Assembly (NCBI GenBank): GCA_964642855.1 | Contig: CAZXSK010000006.1 | Span: 28,160 to 92,159, forward strand | DNA length: 64,000 nt | From: CAZXSK01 sp964642855 | GTDB lineage: Bacteria; Planctomycetota; Phycisphaerae; SM23-33 | Direction of reading: 5' to 3' | Shown here: positions 8,210 through 18,794 of the stretch, one piece after another | Position numbering within the stretch: position 1 is the stretch's first letter | Layout of the letters: every line of letters starts with the position of its first letter | Program-made: the position numbers and the translations under genes | The notes under the pieces: model-generated | What the model was told of the DNA's origin: nothing | Databases searched by the model: none | What the model saw: the letters and a program-made list of their open reading frames with translations, nothing else

Positions 8210-9100
8210 TTACCGCTTGCGGCGGATCAGGGCAGCCAGGCCACCAAGAGCCAACAGGCTCATCGTAGCGGGCTCGGGAACCACACTCACGGCCTGGATA
8301 TCGAAACGACGATTGGTGTCGCTGTCGACTTCCTGGGCGGTGAAGGTGATCTCAAGATCCTGGGCAACGTCGGCGTTGAAGTCGATCGTCAAGACGTTGT
8401 TGCTCTTGTTGCCGATGCTGCCACCGGCTGCATCGGGATAGAGATCCGAAGTCCAGACCTCGCCGTCGGTCAGCAGCGTAGCTGCGTTGATCCAGGTGCA
8501 GCGACGGTGACCGAAGTAGACGTTCACGCTTCCTTCACCGGCAGGAACGGGCACCACGAGGGTTCCCACGCCGAACCCGTAGTCGGGATCGAGGGAATAG
8601 TCAGCCAGGGACTGGGCATACTCGTCGTCCATGGCAGGAACACCGTCGACCTCGCCGCGAATCTCAGCCACGTAATCGGAAGCCCAACCGAGAGGATTGT
8701 GATAGCGGAGAGTGTCCCCTCCGGTTGCTCCCTCAGTTTCATTGGTCCCGTTGGTCCAACTGAAATACTCAGGCTTTTCATGGTTGGTCGTCTCGACAAT
8801 CGCGTCGACGGGGGAGAAATCGCCATAGGCCGTGCCGCCACCGCCGGACTGCGTCGCAGAGAAGCCGATGAACGGACCGCCCAACATGAAGTCGGTGGGC
8901 TCGTAAACGCCATCCTCATCGACATCCTGTGCGGCCTCGAAGACTGCCCATGCATAAGTGCCTACGGTTGACAGGTCGACAGGGCTCTCCTCGTCTCCAT
9001 CGCTCTTCGAATAGGCCAGACTGCCCGAAACCATGCCTGCGTAGCTGACCGATGCCATCAGCCCGCATACCAGAAATGCTACGATTGTGCGTTTCATCAC
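8210..9100 (-). CDS. PEP-CTERM sorting domain protein, unknown function
   Basis: A 296-aa exported protein. Residues 1-21 are a signal peptide ending SYA-G. The C-terminus is a typical PEP-CTERM signal: VPEPA, a hydrophobic helix, then RRKR, which exosortases recognise and process so that the protein is released or attached to the outer surface. The body is rich in Asp, Gly and Thr and looks like a beta-sandwich, but I recognise no catalytic domain. It has its own intrinsic terminator and is transcribed divergently from the XylR-like regulator. A TACACT box after a G-run (9191-9186) is a possible -10, without a convincing -35. Confidence 0.85.
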   Translation of the reverse strand: MMKRTIVAFLVCGLMASVSYAGMVSGSLAYSKSDGDEESPVDLSTVGTYAWAVFEAAQDVDEDGVYEPTDFMLGGPFIGFSATQSGGGGTAYGDFSPVDAIVETTNHEKPEYFSWTNGTNETEGATGGDTLRYHNPLGWASDYVAEIRGEVDGVPAMDDEYAQSLADYSLDPDYGFGVGTLVVPVPAGEGSVNVYFGHRRCTWINAATLLTDGEVWTSDLYPDAAGGSIGNKSNNVLTIDFNADVAQDLEITFTAQEVDSDTNRRFDIQAVSVVPEPATMSLLALGGLAALIRRKR

Positions 9101-9277
9101 ACTTGCCTCCTCTTGATCCAGTTTGTTGACGTGTGAGCAAGATACGGTTACCCCCCCGCACCCAGCTCCAGATTGGTACGATTACAGTGTACCCCCAACC
9201 CATGGATGCCGATATACTCGATAGCGAAAATCGCTTAGCTGAAATGCGAAAGGCGTTGCCGGCCCCGGAGGCCCATC

Positions 9278-10402
9278 ATGAAAGCCAAGACTCCACGGAT
9301 CCTGCTGGTCGTCAACGAAGGCCTGCACTACTCCAGGCAGGCCGCGCTGGGGATCAAACGAAGGATCGATTCTCAGGACCCCGCTCCCGAAGTCTCGCTG
9401 TTCACATCCAACTCGCTGGGCAGCAAACCCGGGCCCAGGCTGACCGGCGCCGCCGGCGTGGTGGGCTTCCTGTCTCCCGATACCGTCGGGCGTCTGCAGG
9501 CCAGGGGGATCCCGACTGTCTCAGTGAGCGAATCCTGCAGGGGAATCTGTGCTACCGTGCTGCCGGACAACCGCGCGGTGGGCAAACTGGCCGGAAGCTA
9601 TCTCGCCGAGCGGGGGCACAAGCGAATCGCATTTGTCGATTACCACGGTGGCCCGCAATGGTCTGCAAGGAGGCAAGCACTGGCCCGGGCGGTCGAGGCG
9701 GCGGGGGGAGAGTTCTCGGAGATCCTGTGGACAGGTGATGTAACGCCCGAGGTCCGGGAGCAGTTCAGGAAGGTTACTGCAGTCATGGGCAGCACCGACT
9801 ATTGCGCGCGACGGGTAATCGAGGTCCGTAGCGAGCTCGGCGTGCAGGTCCCCGAAGACCTGGCCGTGCTGGGCGTGGACAACGACACGTTCGCCTGCGA
9901 ACTCTGCGAGGTGCCCCTTTCCAGCGTGGATCCCAACCCGTCGATGATCGGCTATCGGGCAGCGGATCTGTTGTTGGAGCTCCTGTCAGGAGGAACCGTA
10001 TCCACCTCGCCGGTGCTGGTTCAGCCGCTGGGGCTGGCCGCTCGACGATCCACCGAAATGGTCGCCTTCGAAGATCCGCAGATCCGCCAGGCGATGCGGT
10101 ACATCGCCCAGCACGCGTGCGACCCGATGAAGATCGACGAGATGATGGAGACCATGGAAGTTTCCCGGAGAACGCTGGAGAAGCGATTCCGCGAAACGGT
10201 AGGTCGGAGCATTCTCGACGAGATCCGTCGCGTACGCTTCGGTCGGGCCACACATTTGCTGACCCAGACCAGCCTGTCAGTTTCCGAGATCTCCGGGCGG
10301 TGCGGGTTCAACAATCACGCCCGATTCACCTCCGAGTTCACGCGTCAATTCGACATGCCCCCGACCGAATTCCGAGCCAGAAATCTATCGGGAGTCGGCT
10401 GA
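9278..10402 (+). CDS. XylR-like transcriptional regulator (LacI-type sensor + AraC HTH)
   Basis: A 374-aa regulator. Residues about 7-260 are a periplasmic-binding-protein-like sugar sensor as in LacI/GalR (AERGHKRIAFVDYHGG, then PEDLAVLGVDND). Residues about 268-370 are an AraC-type double helix-turn-helix (MEVSRRTLEKRF and SVSEISGRCGFNNHARFTSE). This order is that of XylR, which binds a sugar and activates catabolic genes. GGAGG lies 6-7 bases before the ATG. A TATACT box (9213-9218) could be its -10. The neighbouring divergent PEP-CTERM gene or the GH130 pair are possible targets; this is inference from position only. Confidence 0.88.
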   Translation: MKAKTPRILLVVNEGLHYSRQAALGIKRRIDSQDPAPEVSLFTSNSLGSKPGPRLTGAAGVVGFLSPDTVGRLQARGIPTVSVSESCRGICATVLPDNRAVGKLAGSYLAERGHKRIAFVDYHGGPQWSARRQALARAVEAAGGEFSEILWTGDVTPEVREQFRKVTAVMGSTDYCARRVIEVRSELGVQVPEDLAVLGVDNDTFACELCEVPLSSVDPNPSMIGYRAADLLLELLSGGTVSTSPVLVQPLGLAARRSTEMVAFEDPQIRQAMRYIAQHACDPMKIDEMMETMEVSRRTLEKRFRETVGRSILDEIRRVRFGRATHLLTQTSLSVSEISGRCGFNNHARFTSEFTRQFDMPPTEFRARNLSGVG

Positions 10403-10610
10403 AAGTCGTCACGCTGACGGATCATCGCAGCCGCCGGAGCAATGTGCCGAACGCTGAAGACGCCCGCGACGCTCGGCCCGGCCAACACGCAAGGCAGTTT
10501 CCCAAGTATGTATCAGCTGGCCGACGCGATGCTGCTTCGTCAACGAGAATGTTCCTTCCTGAGAAGCGGGCTACTGGCTAAGACGGTCCTGTATTCGTAT
10601 CCTCACACAC

Positions 10611-11240
10611 ATGACAGACGACAGGGACGGCCAGAGCAAACCGGTCATAGGCCTGATCGGAGGCGTAGGGGCGGGCAAAAGTACCGTCGCCAACGCGTTC
10701 GAACGCCTGGGGTGTGCGGTCATCGATGCCGACCGGGAAGGCCACGAGGTACTCCGTCAGCCTGAGATCCGCGACGCGCTGGCAGCGATGTGGGGCCGGA
10801 AGGTTCTGAGCGACGATGGCGAGGTCTCCCGGCCGGCAATCGCAGAGATCGTTTTTGACGATCGGGCGAAACTTGATGCTCTCAATGCCCTTACGCATCC
10901 GCGGATCGCCCGGCGGATCGCCCGTCGAATCGAGGAACTCCAAGCGGACAGCTCGGTCCCGGCGATCGTGCTGGACGCAGCGGTGGTACTCGAGGCCGGA
11001 TGGGATCGCCAGTGCACTCACCTTGTGTTTGTGGCGGCGGATAGCAGTCTCCGCAGAAGCCGAGCGTCGACCCGTCGCGGGTGGGACGAGGAGGTATGGC
11101 GGAGCAGGGAAAAATCGCAGATTCCGCTTGACAGAAAAGCGGAAAAGTGTTCCTATCAGGTAGATAACAGCTCCAGCGCTTCCCACCTGGACGAGCAGGT
11201 CCGCGACGTTTTCCACAGAATTGTTTCGGCCGCGGACTGA
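10611..11240 (+). CDS. coaE: Dephospho-CoA kinase
   Basis: A 209-aa enzyme for the last step of coenzyme A synthesis, phosphorylating the 3'-hydroxyl of dephospho-CoA with ATP in the cytoplasm. It has the P-loop GGVGAGKST (about residues 17-25), the CoaE-type VIDADREGHE acceptor region, ALTHPRIARRI, and the late VLDAAVVLEAGWD motif followed by a lid region with REKSQIPLDRKAEKC. Length is normal. There is no Shine-Dalgarno; TATCCT sits 7 bases before the ATG, so the transcript may be leaderless. It stands upstream of rho in the same direction with a 255-base gap. Confidence 0.92.
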   Translation: MTDDRDGQSKPVIGLIGGVGAGKSTVANAFERLGCAVIDADREGHEVLRQPEIRDALAAMWGRKVLSDDGEVSRPAIAEIVFDDRAKLDALNALTHPRIARRIARRIEELQADSSVPAIVLDAAVVLEAGWDRQCTHLVFVAADSSLRRSRASTRRGWDEEVWRSREKSQIPLDRKAEKCSYQVDNSSSASHLDEQVRDVFHRIVSAAD

Positions 11241-11495
11241 TCCCCGCGAGACACCGACTTCGGTTGTTTGGGAAAGGCCTGCTGGGGCAAGCCATCCGGG
11301 GAGCATCCCGCCTGACCAGCCGACCAGGCCGTGCGTTCGTACCCCCCGCAAACCGGTAACCCGCGCAGCGATTCATCGAGGGTATTTCACCGGCAGGACC
11401 TCACAGGCCTGCTTGTGTATTGTTCAGCCTCAATGCCAGGGGCGGAGAGTGGTTCCCGCTCTGACAGCACCAACCGGAGGAAGCTACAGCAAACT

Positions 11496-12944
<1,449 letters not shown>

Positions 12945-12977
12945 TCGGAATTCGTCGTTTCTTCGCGCAATCGACCG

Positions 12978-13009
12978 CGGCCTTCGGGGTAAACTCCGGA
13001 GGCCGTTTT
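12978..13009 (+). terminator. Intrinsic terminator after rho
   Basis: CGGCCTTCGG (12978-12987) pairs with CCGGAGGCCG (12996-13005) with one G-U pair, an 8-base loop, and TTTT directly after. Confidence 0.85.
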
Positions 13010-13034
13010 CTTACTTCACAATCTGAGGATCTCC

Positions 13035-13688
13035 ATGAACCGCAAGGCTGTGTTGTTTGATCTCGACGGAACGCTGCTGGACACGTTGGAAGACCTCGCC
13101 GATTCTGCCAACGCCGTACTTGAGCGACGGGGCTTCCCTACACACCCGCTCGAGGCGTATCGCTTCTTCGTAGGCGACGGGATGCGCAATCTTGTCCAAC
13201 GAACACTGCCATCGGGTCGGGCTGACGACGAACCTTTCGTGGATGAAGTTTTCCTGGCGATGAAAGAGGAATACTCCGGGCGTTGGGACGCCAAGACCAA
13301 GCCATATGACGGCGTACCGAAGTTGCTCGATGAGCTCGATGAGCGGGGCATCGGCAAGTGCGTGGTCTCCAACAAGCCTCACGAGTTTACACTGCTTTGC
13401 GTGCACCGACTGCTTGGCAACTGGACGTTCGACGCCATCCAGGGCGTTACCGACGACGTCCCCCCCAAGCCGGACACCACCGGTACGCTCCAGACTGCCC
13501 GGACCCTCGGCCTGTCGCCGGGGGAATTCCTGTATCTGGGTGACACGAACACCGACATGCAGACAGCCCGGGCCGCGGGGATGTTCGCGGTGGGGGCTGC
13601 ATGGGGCTTCCGACCGGTCCACGAACTGCGTTCGAACGGAGCCCAAGCCATCGCCGAGCACCCCACCGATCTGCTGGACCTGCTGTAA
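13035..13688 (+). CDS. HAD-family hydrolase, phosphoglycolate phosphatase-like
   Basis: A 217-aa cytoplasmic phosphatase of HAD subfamily IA. Motif I is LFDLDGTLLDT (nucleophile Asp and acid/base Asp at residues 9 and 11), motif II is the Ser/Asn of CVVSNKPHEF, and motifs III/IV are PPKPDTTGT and YLGDTNTDMQTARAAGM. The small helical cap between residues 15 and 85 is that of Gph, which removes 2-phosphoglycolate formed in DNA repair or oxygenation. Substrate is inferred from family resemblance. GAGGAT lies 6 bases before the ATG. Confidence 0.85.
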   Translation: MNRKAVLFDLDGTLLDTLEDLADSANAVLERRGFPTHPLEAYRFFVGDGMRNLVQRTLPSGRADDEPFVDEVFLAMKEEYSGRWDAKTKPYDGVPKLLDELDERGIGKCVVSNKPHEFTLLCVHRLLGNWTFDAIQGVTDDVPPKPDTTGTLQTARTLGLSPGEFLYLGDTNTDMQTARAAGMFAVGAAWGFRPVHELRSNGAQAIAEHPTDLLDLL

Positions 13689-13761
13689 TCGCTCGCCAAC
13701 CGATACACCGGCTGGTGCCGCGGTTTGAACCAGAGAAGTACGTGACGCGGCATGCTGTCTC

Positions 13762-13790
13762 TTGACCGGCTCGGGCGTGAAGCCCAGAAT
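13762..13790 (+). promoter_or_regulatory. Promoter of the heparinase-like gene
   Basis: TTGACC (13762-13767), 17 bases, CAGAAT (13785-13790); the start codon lies 56 bases further on. Confidence 0.5.
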
Positions 13791-13846
13791 GAACAAGAAT
13801 TGCACACTCCCAATCTTTCGCCCACCCAAGGGCAAGGAGGCTCAAC

Positions 13847-16837
13847 GTGACTTTACGCCATTCGATCCTTTCGGCTGTGATGGTTCTGCTGATCCTCAGC
13901 CTGTCTGCCGCCTGTCCCGCGGAGGGACTGAGAAAAGATCTTGATATCACAATCCACGACGGCCTGTTCCGGGATTCGCCCGACGGCTCGCGTTATCCGT
14001 TCTACCTCCAAGCCGAGGTGCGAGACGGCCAGTGGGGTTTCGTGTATGGAACGGCTCTGGATTTCAACAACGGCGAGCACATCGGGCGGATGGATGAGTT
14101 CAAAATCGAGGGCGACAAACTGACCGCCAGGCTTGCTCTGAAGATCATGGGCGATCCATGGACTCCCGGCGGCAGGATCTGGTACGACATCTCCGCCACC
14201 AGGAACGACCAGGGCGAATACGAGGGCTCCTTCTCCGGGACCTTCCAGAAGCAGCAGTTCAAAGGCACGGTCACTCTCGAACTCAGCGATCCGCGCCAGC
14301 CTGCGAAAGACTACGTGCCTCTTAAGCCCGACGAAAGACCGCGGGTTCTGTTCCGCAAACACCAATTGGACGACCTGAGGAAGAAGACGAAGACACCGTT
14401 CGGCCAGGCTGCTCTGGCACGCATGAAGGTCTCCAAAGATCCCATCGCGTTGGGACTTGCCTACCAGTTGACGGGTGACCAGAAATACGCCCAGGCTGCA
14501 CTGAAGCAGGCGAGGATCGTCAAATCGGACTTCGGGCCGGGTGCGTTCAGCGTGGGCCACGTCTGGGGAGAGCGAATGATGAAGGTCGCCCTGGCATTCG
14601 ACCTCTGCTACGACGCCTGGGACGACGAAGCCCATAGCGAAATGGAGACATACTTCAACGTCACCGTCCCGATGTTGTACTGGCAGATGAGGCGCGTGAC
14701 GCGCAAGGCAAACTGGGCTCCGGCCAGCAACTACTCCGGTCCCATGCGCGGCGGTGCGTCGATTGCCAGCCTCGTTCTCTGGGGCATCCCGAGCGACAGG
14801 CCCGTCAAGCCCCTGCCCCCCGCCACCAGTCTGACGATTGCTCCGGCGAAGGACTACAGCCCGGCCAAGGGCGTACCCGTCAGTGAATTCAAGAGCGGTC
14901 AGATGCCCGGAGACTGGATCTATGTGGGCGGATTCAAGCCCGAACTGGGAGAGGATCCGCTCAAATCCATGGGCGGCGTGGAGAAGGCCAGGCCGCGCGT
15001 CGGAGAAACGATCGATTTCCGAGGGCGGAAAGAAGCTTGGCGACATATCTCCCGCGAGAAGGACAAGGGGTACTGGCGGTCGGAAGGCATGATGGGCGGG
15101 AAGGACATGATCGACATCACCAACGCCATCGGGCGGGAGTACTTCTCGACCAGCTTCTTCTACACGGTCATCAGGAACGACAAGCCCCGGTGGGTCCGCA
15201 TCGTCAGCGAGTACTCCAAGGCAACGTTCTTCCTGAACGGTACCGAGGTGCAGGAAGGCGGGTACGTGAAGATCGACAAGGGCTTGTATCCCATCATGGT
15301 CGCTGCCCCCATTGACCGCTGCGAGGCCTGGGGAAGGCACCTGATGCAGCCGAAGCTGATCGAGACCACCCAAGACGACGCCGACGCCTACAAGAAGGTG
15401 CACATGACCGAGTACGAGCGCCAGTTGAAGGACTGGCGCTACGCCGTCAACGTCTGGGAGAACACCGACAAGATCAACCCAAAGTACACACAGTGGCTTC
15501 ACCTGGGGCGCCGGCATATGTGGCGGTTCTACCGTCAGGGCATCGGTGACGGCGGATTCCAGCCCGAGACGGGCTCCTACAGCGTCTTCAGCACGCGAGA
15601 GCCCATGACGTACGCATCCTTCCATCAGAGCATGTTTGGCTACGACGTCACCGGCCGGCCTGACATGGAGATGTTCCTGCCCCGCAAGCTCATGGCCATG
15701 GTGTTCAAACCCGGTGGCGAGATCCGGGCCCAAGACATCAACGGCACTCCGTACCTGAACGTCGAGCATACCATCCGGGCCTTCCCGATCGTCCCGAGGA
15801 AGTACAAACCGGCGGTGCTATGGTACTGGAACCGTCAGACGGGAGTGAACGGTGAGCACGCCAAGGCGCTGAATCATCCGCTGGCCCTGTCTTACGTGCA
15901 CTACCCGTTGGGAGAGAAGGCTGCCCACCCGGGCGATGTCATGCCGTTGACATGGCGTGCGGATACGTTTGGATACTACTGTTTCCGCAACGCCTGGAAG
16001 GGCGAGGATGACTTCGTTTTCCAGGCCTTCGCTAAGGCTCACCACATCGGAGGCTGGAACCACCCCAATGCCGGTACGATCCGGCTGATGGGCCTGGGAA
16101 GAATCTGGGCGACGGGTCCCAGTTCACGCGGGGCTGATCGCTGGCAGGAACCCGTGGTCGAGATGCCCAACGACGAAATCGACCGCAGTGCCTGCGGACA
16201 GGTGACCTACGTCCAGACACGGGAAGACGGCTCGGGTGTGGTGAGCTTCGATCTGATCGACTTGTATGCCGGCAGGAAGAAAGGCGAGCGGAAGTACTCC
16301 CGTCACGGTTTCCGCAACCCCGATGCATTGGGCGATACCGGTATCACCGGCATGCGAAGCGTCGCGATCGACTACAGCCAGGCGTCGGGAACCCCGGCCC
16401 TGCTGGCGGTGGTCGACAAGATCTCGGGCGGCGGCAAGAAGATCTGGAAGTGGCAGCTGCCCGGTAACCCAAAGGATAAGAAGGACCTCAAGTACACCGT
16501 CAAGATCGAGGGCAACTCGTTTACGATGGATTACGGTGACGTGTCGCTGAAGATGACATTCCTCGCTCCAGCCGATGTCAAGATTTCCCATGAATCTGGA
16601 CGGCGGGAGTATACCTACAAGTCCGGCAGCAAGGGTGGGCAGAAGACCACTCGCGAGGTCAACGCCATCCACGCCACAGCCGGTGATGGGACGGTGGGTG
16701 AGTTTTTCGTGGTTGGTACGATTCAGAAGAAGGGCGCTCCGGCCGTCAAGATCCGCGGCCGGGGGCTGAACGCCAAGGCTACCATCGGCAAGCAGAACGT
16801 CTCCTTCGATGGCAAGAAGATCGTGCTGGAGAAGTGA
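13847..16837 (+). CDS. Secreted heparinase II/III-like polysaccharide lyase family protein
   Basis: A 996-aa exported protein starting with GTG, with AAGGAGG 6 bases upstream. Residues 1-26 are a signal peptide; a Cys at its end (LSAACPAEG) hints at, but does not prove, lipid attachment. A beta-rich N-terminal region (30-150) is followed by an alpha-toroid (about 160-300 and 500-580), interrupted by a PA14-like insertion (about 365-510). The C-terminal sheet has the heparinase II/III signature around DFVFQAFAKAHHIGG and WNHPNAGTIRLMG. Such enzymes cleave uronic-acid polysaccharides by beta-elimination. Substrate unknown; the catalytic residues were not traced one by one. Confidence 0.72.
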   Translation: MTLRHSILSAVMVLLILSLSAACPAEGLRKDLDITIHDGLFRDSPDGSRYPFYLQAEVRDGQWGFVYGTALDFNNGEHIGRMDEFKIEGDKLTARLALKIMGDPWTPGGRIWYDISATRNDQGEYEGSFSGTFQKQQFKGTVTLELSDPRQPAKDYVPLKPDERPRVLFRKHQLDDLRKKTKTPFGQAALARMKVSKDPIALGLAYQLTGDQKYAQAALKQARIVKSDFGPGAFSVGHVWGERMMKVALAFDLCYDAWDDEAHSEMETYFNVTVPMLYWQMRRVTRKANWAPASNYSGPMRGGASIASLVLWGIPSDRPVKPLPPATSLTIAPAKDYSPAKGVPVSEFKSGQMPGDWIYVGGFKPELGEDPLKSMGGVEKARPRVGETIDFRGRKEAWRHISREKDKGYWRSEGMMGGKDMIDITNAIGREYFSTSFFYTVIRNDKPRWVRIVSEYSKATFFLNGTEVQEGGYVKIDKGLYPIMVAAPIDRCEAWGRHLMQPKLIETTQDDADAYKKVHMTEYERQLKDWRYAVNVWENTDKINPKYTQWLHLGRRHMWRFYRQGIGDGGFQPETGSYSVFSTREPMTYASFHQSMFGYDVTGRPDMEMFLPRKLMAMVFKPGGEIRAQDINGTPYLNVEHTIRAFPIVPRKYKPAVLWYWNRQTGVNGEHAKALNHPLALSYVHYPLGEKAAHPGDVMPLTWRADTFGYYCFRNAWKGEDDFVFQAFAKAHHIGGWNHPNAGTIRLMGLGRIWATGPSSRGADRWQEPVVEMPNDEIDRSACGQVTYVQTREDGSGVVSFDLIDLYAGRKKGERKYSRHGFRNPDALGDTGITGMRSVAIDYSQASGTPALLAVVDKISGGGKKIWKWQLPGNPKDKKDLKYTVKIEGNSFTMDYGDVSLKMTFLAPADVKISHESGRREYTYKSGSKGGQKTTREVNAIHATAGDGTVGEFFVVGTIQKKGAPAVKIRGRGLNAKATIGKQNVSFDGKKIVLEK

Positions 16838-16887
16838 TCGCGGCCAGTGGAAGACTCCGACGGTACAACGTCGGGTGGATAGAAAGC

Positions 16888-16916
16888 AGGGACGCGCCGC
16901 TCGGCGGCGCGTCCCT
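16888..16916. terminator. Hairpin between convergent genes (possible bidirectional terminator)
   Basis: A perfect 13-bp stem (AGGGACGCGCCGC with its complement) and a 3-base loop lie between the heparinase-like gene and the PEP-CTERM protease. No long T-tract follows on either strand, so termination is inferred from position and stability. Confidence 0.5.
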
Positions 16917-16949
16917 GTTGCAGTCCGGGTCAGCGTTCCTGGGACCGAT

Positions 16950-18506
16950 TCATCGCCTCCGTCGCCGGACGGACAGCAGTCCGCCGACTGCGAGAATAGC
17001 CAGCGTTGTCGGTTCGGGCACGATGCCGTAGGCCTTGGTGGTAAACGCCATGCCATCCCAGTAATCCGCCAGATCTTCCCACTGCTGGTCCGTGGTGTCG
17101 TAGTAGTAGCACCAGTCGTTCTGGATATACTCATACGTACCTGAACTGCCGGTACCGTCACGGTTGTAGGCCAGCAACTGATCCTCGCCATCAGTGAACT
17201 CAAGGAACAGGACAAAGTCATCGTTGGCAGCCACAGTGACGGTCTCTTCAAGGTCGATAGCATGGTAGCCTTCCACGTCGGCGATCCCGCTCATCTGGGA
17301 GAGAGGATCGGCCCCGGCGCTTAGGGCTGCAAGGCTGTCATAGATCCTGACCTCGAAGGGCTGGTTGTCCTTACGGGTGTAGAAGCTGACAATCCCGATT
17401 TCGTCCCCTTCGCTCCCCACCTGAAATACCTGCGCGCTGACGGAGGCGTCGGCCTCGCCGCTGCCCTGGGCGTTGTCAGGCAGGTAGACCGACGAGTTGT
17501 TGAGGTTCCCCGTATAGTCGTGGAAATAAGCGCTCTGGATATCCTCCGCCGAACCCATTTCGAAGAAGGTTACGTCACCATGGTCGGTAAACCGATCGAT
17601 CGACGTATCGTAGGACACCCAGAAGTAGGTCGGTGCCTCGCCAGCGCGATCGGGATAGAGCGGGTCGTTCTCGTCCACCTCGTGGCTGTGCTTGATCAGC
17701 CAGGCACCGAGATTCGGAGCACCGGGCACGAACTTGCTGTCGTCCCACCCGAGGATGTTCACGCCGTGGGCGCCGAGGCCTTCACCCTCAACTGTTCCAT
17801 CATCGTAGTACGTGTTCGTGTCCGGATCGTAGGCGTTGAACTCGTGCTGGATCGACACGTATGGAGCGCCAACTCCCATGACCTTCTGCTTGATCGCATC
17901 GATGCCGGATACGTCGTAGGCCTTCCTCAGGAAATACGCGCCTCTGGCGTCGGAGGTATACTCGGCGGGGTAGGGTCTGGCGTTGGGCCAAAGGGGGTAA
18001 TGCCAGTCGGCATAGGTGGTGCCGTATCGATCGTAGTAGTGGTCAGGATCGTAGTACGGCTTGCTGTCGTAGAAGTCGCCCTTGTACTCGAACGGGCACT
18101 GACTCTCGTAGAGCGGCCCATGAAGACGGGCCATGTGGCTGACGCCGATCCACTCGTTGCCCCCCGAGTTGACTTTGCGGGTGTAGCCCGGACTGTCGAC
18201 CAACTCCGAGTTTGAAAGCTCCTTAGTGCCGGTCGTCTCATTGGCCCGCAGGAACTGCTCGGAGAGGTTCAGGTCGTTGGCAGCTCCGTCCCACAATCCC
18301 CGGATGCGAACACTCGACTCAACGGCCGTCATGGTGGAGAACGCCCAGCAGGGTCCGGGGCCTATCTGGTCGTCGATGCGGGTTGAGACGTACTGCTGAC
18401 CGTTGACATCACGAAGGTCGTAGGCGGAGGGAAGGTCTGCTGAGACCATTGAAGACCATACGAGAACCACTGCGAGTCCCCCGACCCGGCAAATTCCTCT
18501 AAACAT
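16950..18506 (-). CDS. C1A papain-like cysteine protease with PEP-CTERM tail
   Basis: A 518-aa exported protein: signal peptide (1-23), papain-fold domain (about 25-300), a beta-sandwich domain of the lectin-like kind that often follows C1A domains (about 320-470), and a PEP-CTERM tail (VPEPT, helix, RRRRR). Catalytic residues visible are Gln47 (oxyanion hole), Cys53 in GPGPCWAFS and His247 in GAHGVNILGW. The position of the usual catalytic Asn (papain LIKNSWG) reads LIKHSHE, so His273 replaces Asn. ATG 18506 is preferred because GGAGGAAAA precedes it. It probably acts on or is tethered to the outer surface. Activity is uncertain given the Asn change. Confidence 0.85.
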   Translation of the reverse strand: MFRGICRVGGLAVVLVWSSMVSADLPSAYDLRDVNGQQYVSTRIDDQIGPGPCWAFSTMTAVESSVRIRGLWDGAANDLNLSEQFLRANETTGTKELSNSELVDSPGYTRKVNSGGNEWIGVSHMARLHGPLYESQCPFEYKGDFYDSKPYYDPDHYYDRYGTTYADWHYPLWPNARPYPAEYTSDARGAYFLRKAYDVSGIDAIKQKVMGVGAPYVSIQHEFNAYDPDTNTYYDDGTVEGEGLGAHGVNILGWDDSKFVPGAPNLGAWLIKHSHEVDENDPLYPDRAGEAPTYFWVSYDTSIDRFTDHGDVTFFEMGSAEDIQSAYFHDYTGNLNNSSVYLPDNAQGSGEADASVSAQVFQVGSEGDEIGIVSFYTRKDNQPFEVRIYDSLAALSAGADPLSQMSGIADVEGYHAIDLEETVTVAANDDFVLFLEFTDGEDQLLAYNRDGTGSSGTYEYIQNDWCYYYDTTDQQWEDLADYWDGMAFTTKAYGIVPEPTTLAILAVGGLLSVRRRRR

Positions 18507-18556
18507 GTGTTTTCCTCCAGCACGAGGCTCGAGGCTGGCCCTCTGCAACCATACCG

Positions 18557-18585
18557 ATATTACGGCCGAACGGTCTCGGCGTCAA
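18557..18585 (-). promoter_or_regulatory. Sigma-70 promoter of the PEP-CTERM protease
   Basis: On the minus strand TTGACG (18585-18580), 17 bases, TAATAT (18562-18557). Predicted start near 18550 gives a leader of about 45 nt. Confidence 0.65.
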
Positions 18586-18794
18586 TGCAGAATGCATCCG
18601 GACTGCCACCCCGAGCGAACGACCAGAGAACTGATCTTTCGTGAAACCAGGCACTTTGCAGCCTCGTTTGGCTTTCGGGGGAACAGTGCCTTGGCTGCCA
18701 TTCTCCGTATCCATACTCGCAGAGCGCCGAACGGTCTACTATATGTGTACAGAATCCAGCCGCTGCTGCCGACCTGAATAACGGAAGGGCTTCC

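Noticed and set aside
9121..9277. A full sigma-70 promoter for the divergent PEP-CTERM and XylR-like genes
   Set aside because: TACACT (minus) and TATACT (plus) are present, but neither has a -35 at 16-18 bases, so only -10 candidates are noted.
13853..15769. 638-codon open frame opposite the heparinase-like gene
   Set aside because: No motif or start signal; the sense protein is well supported.
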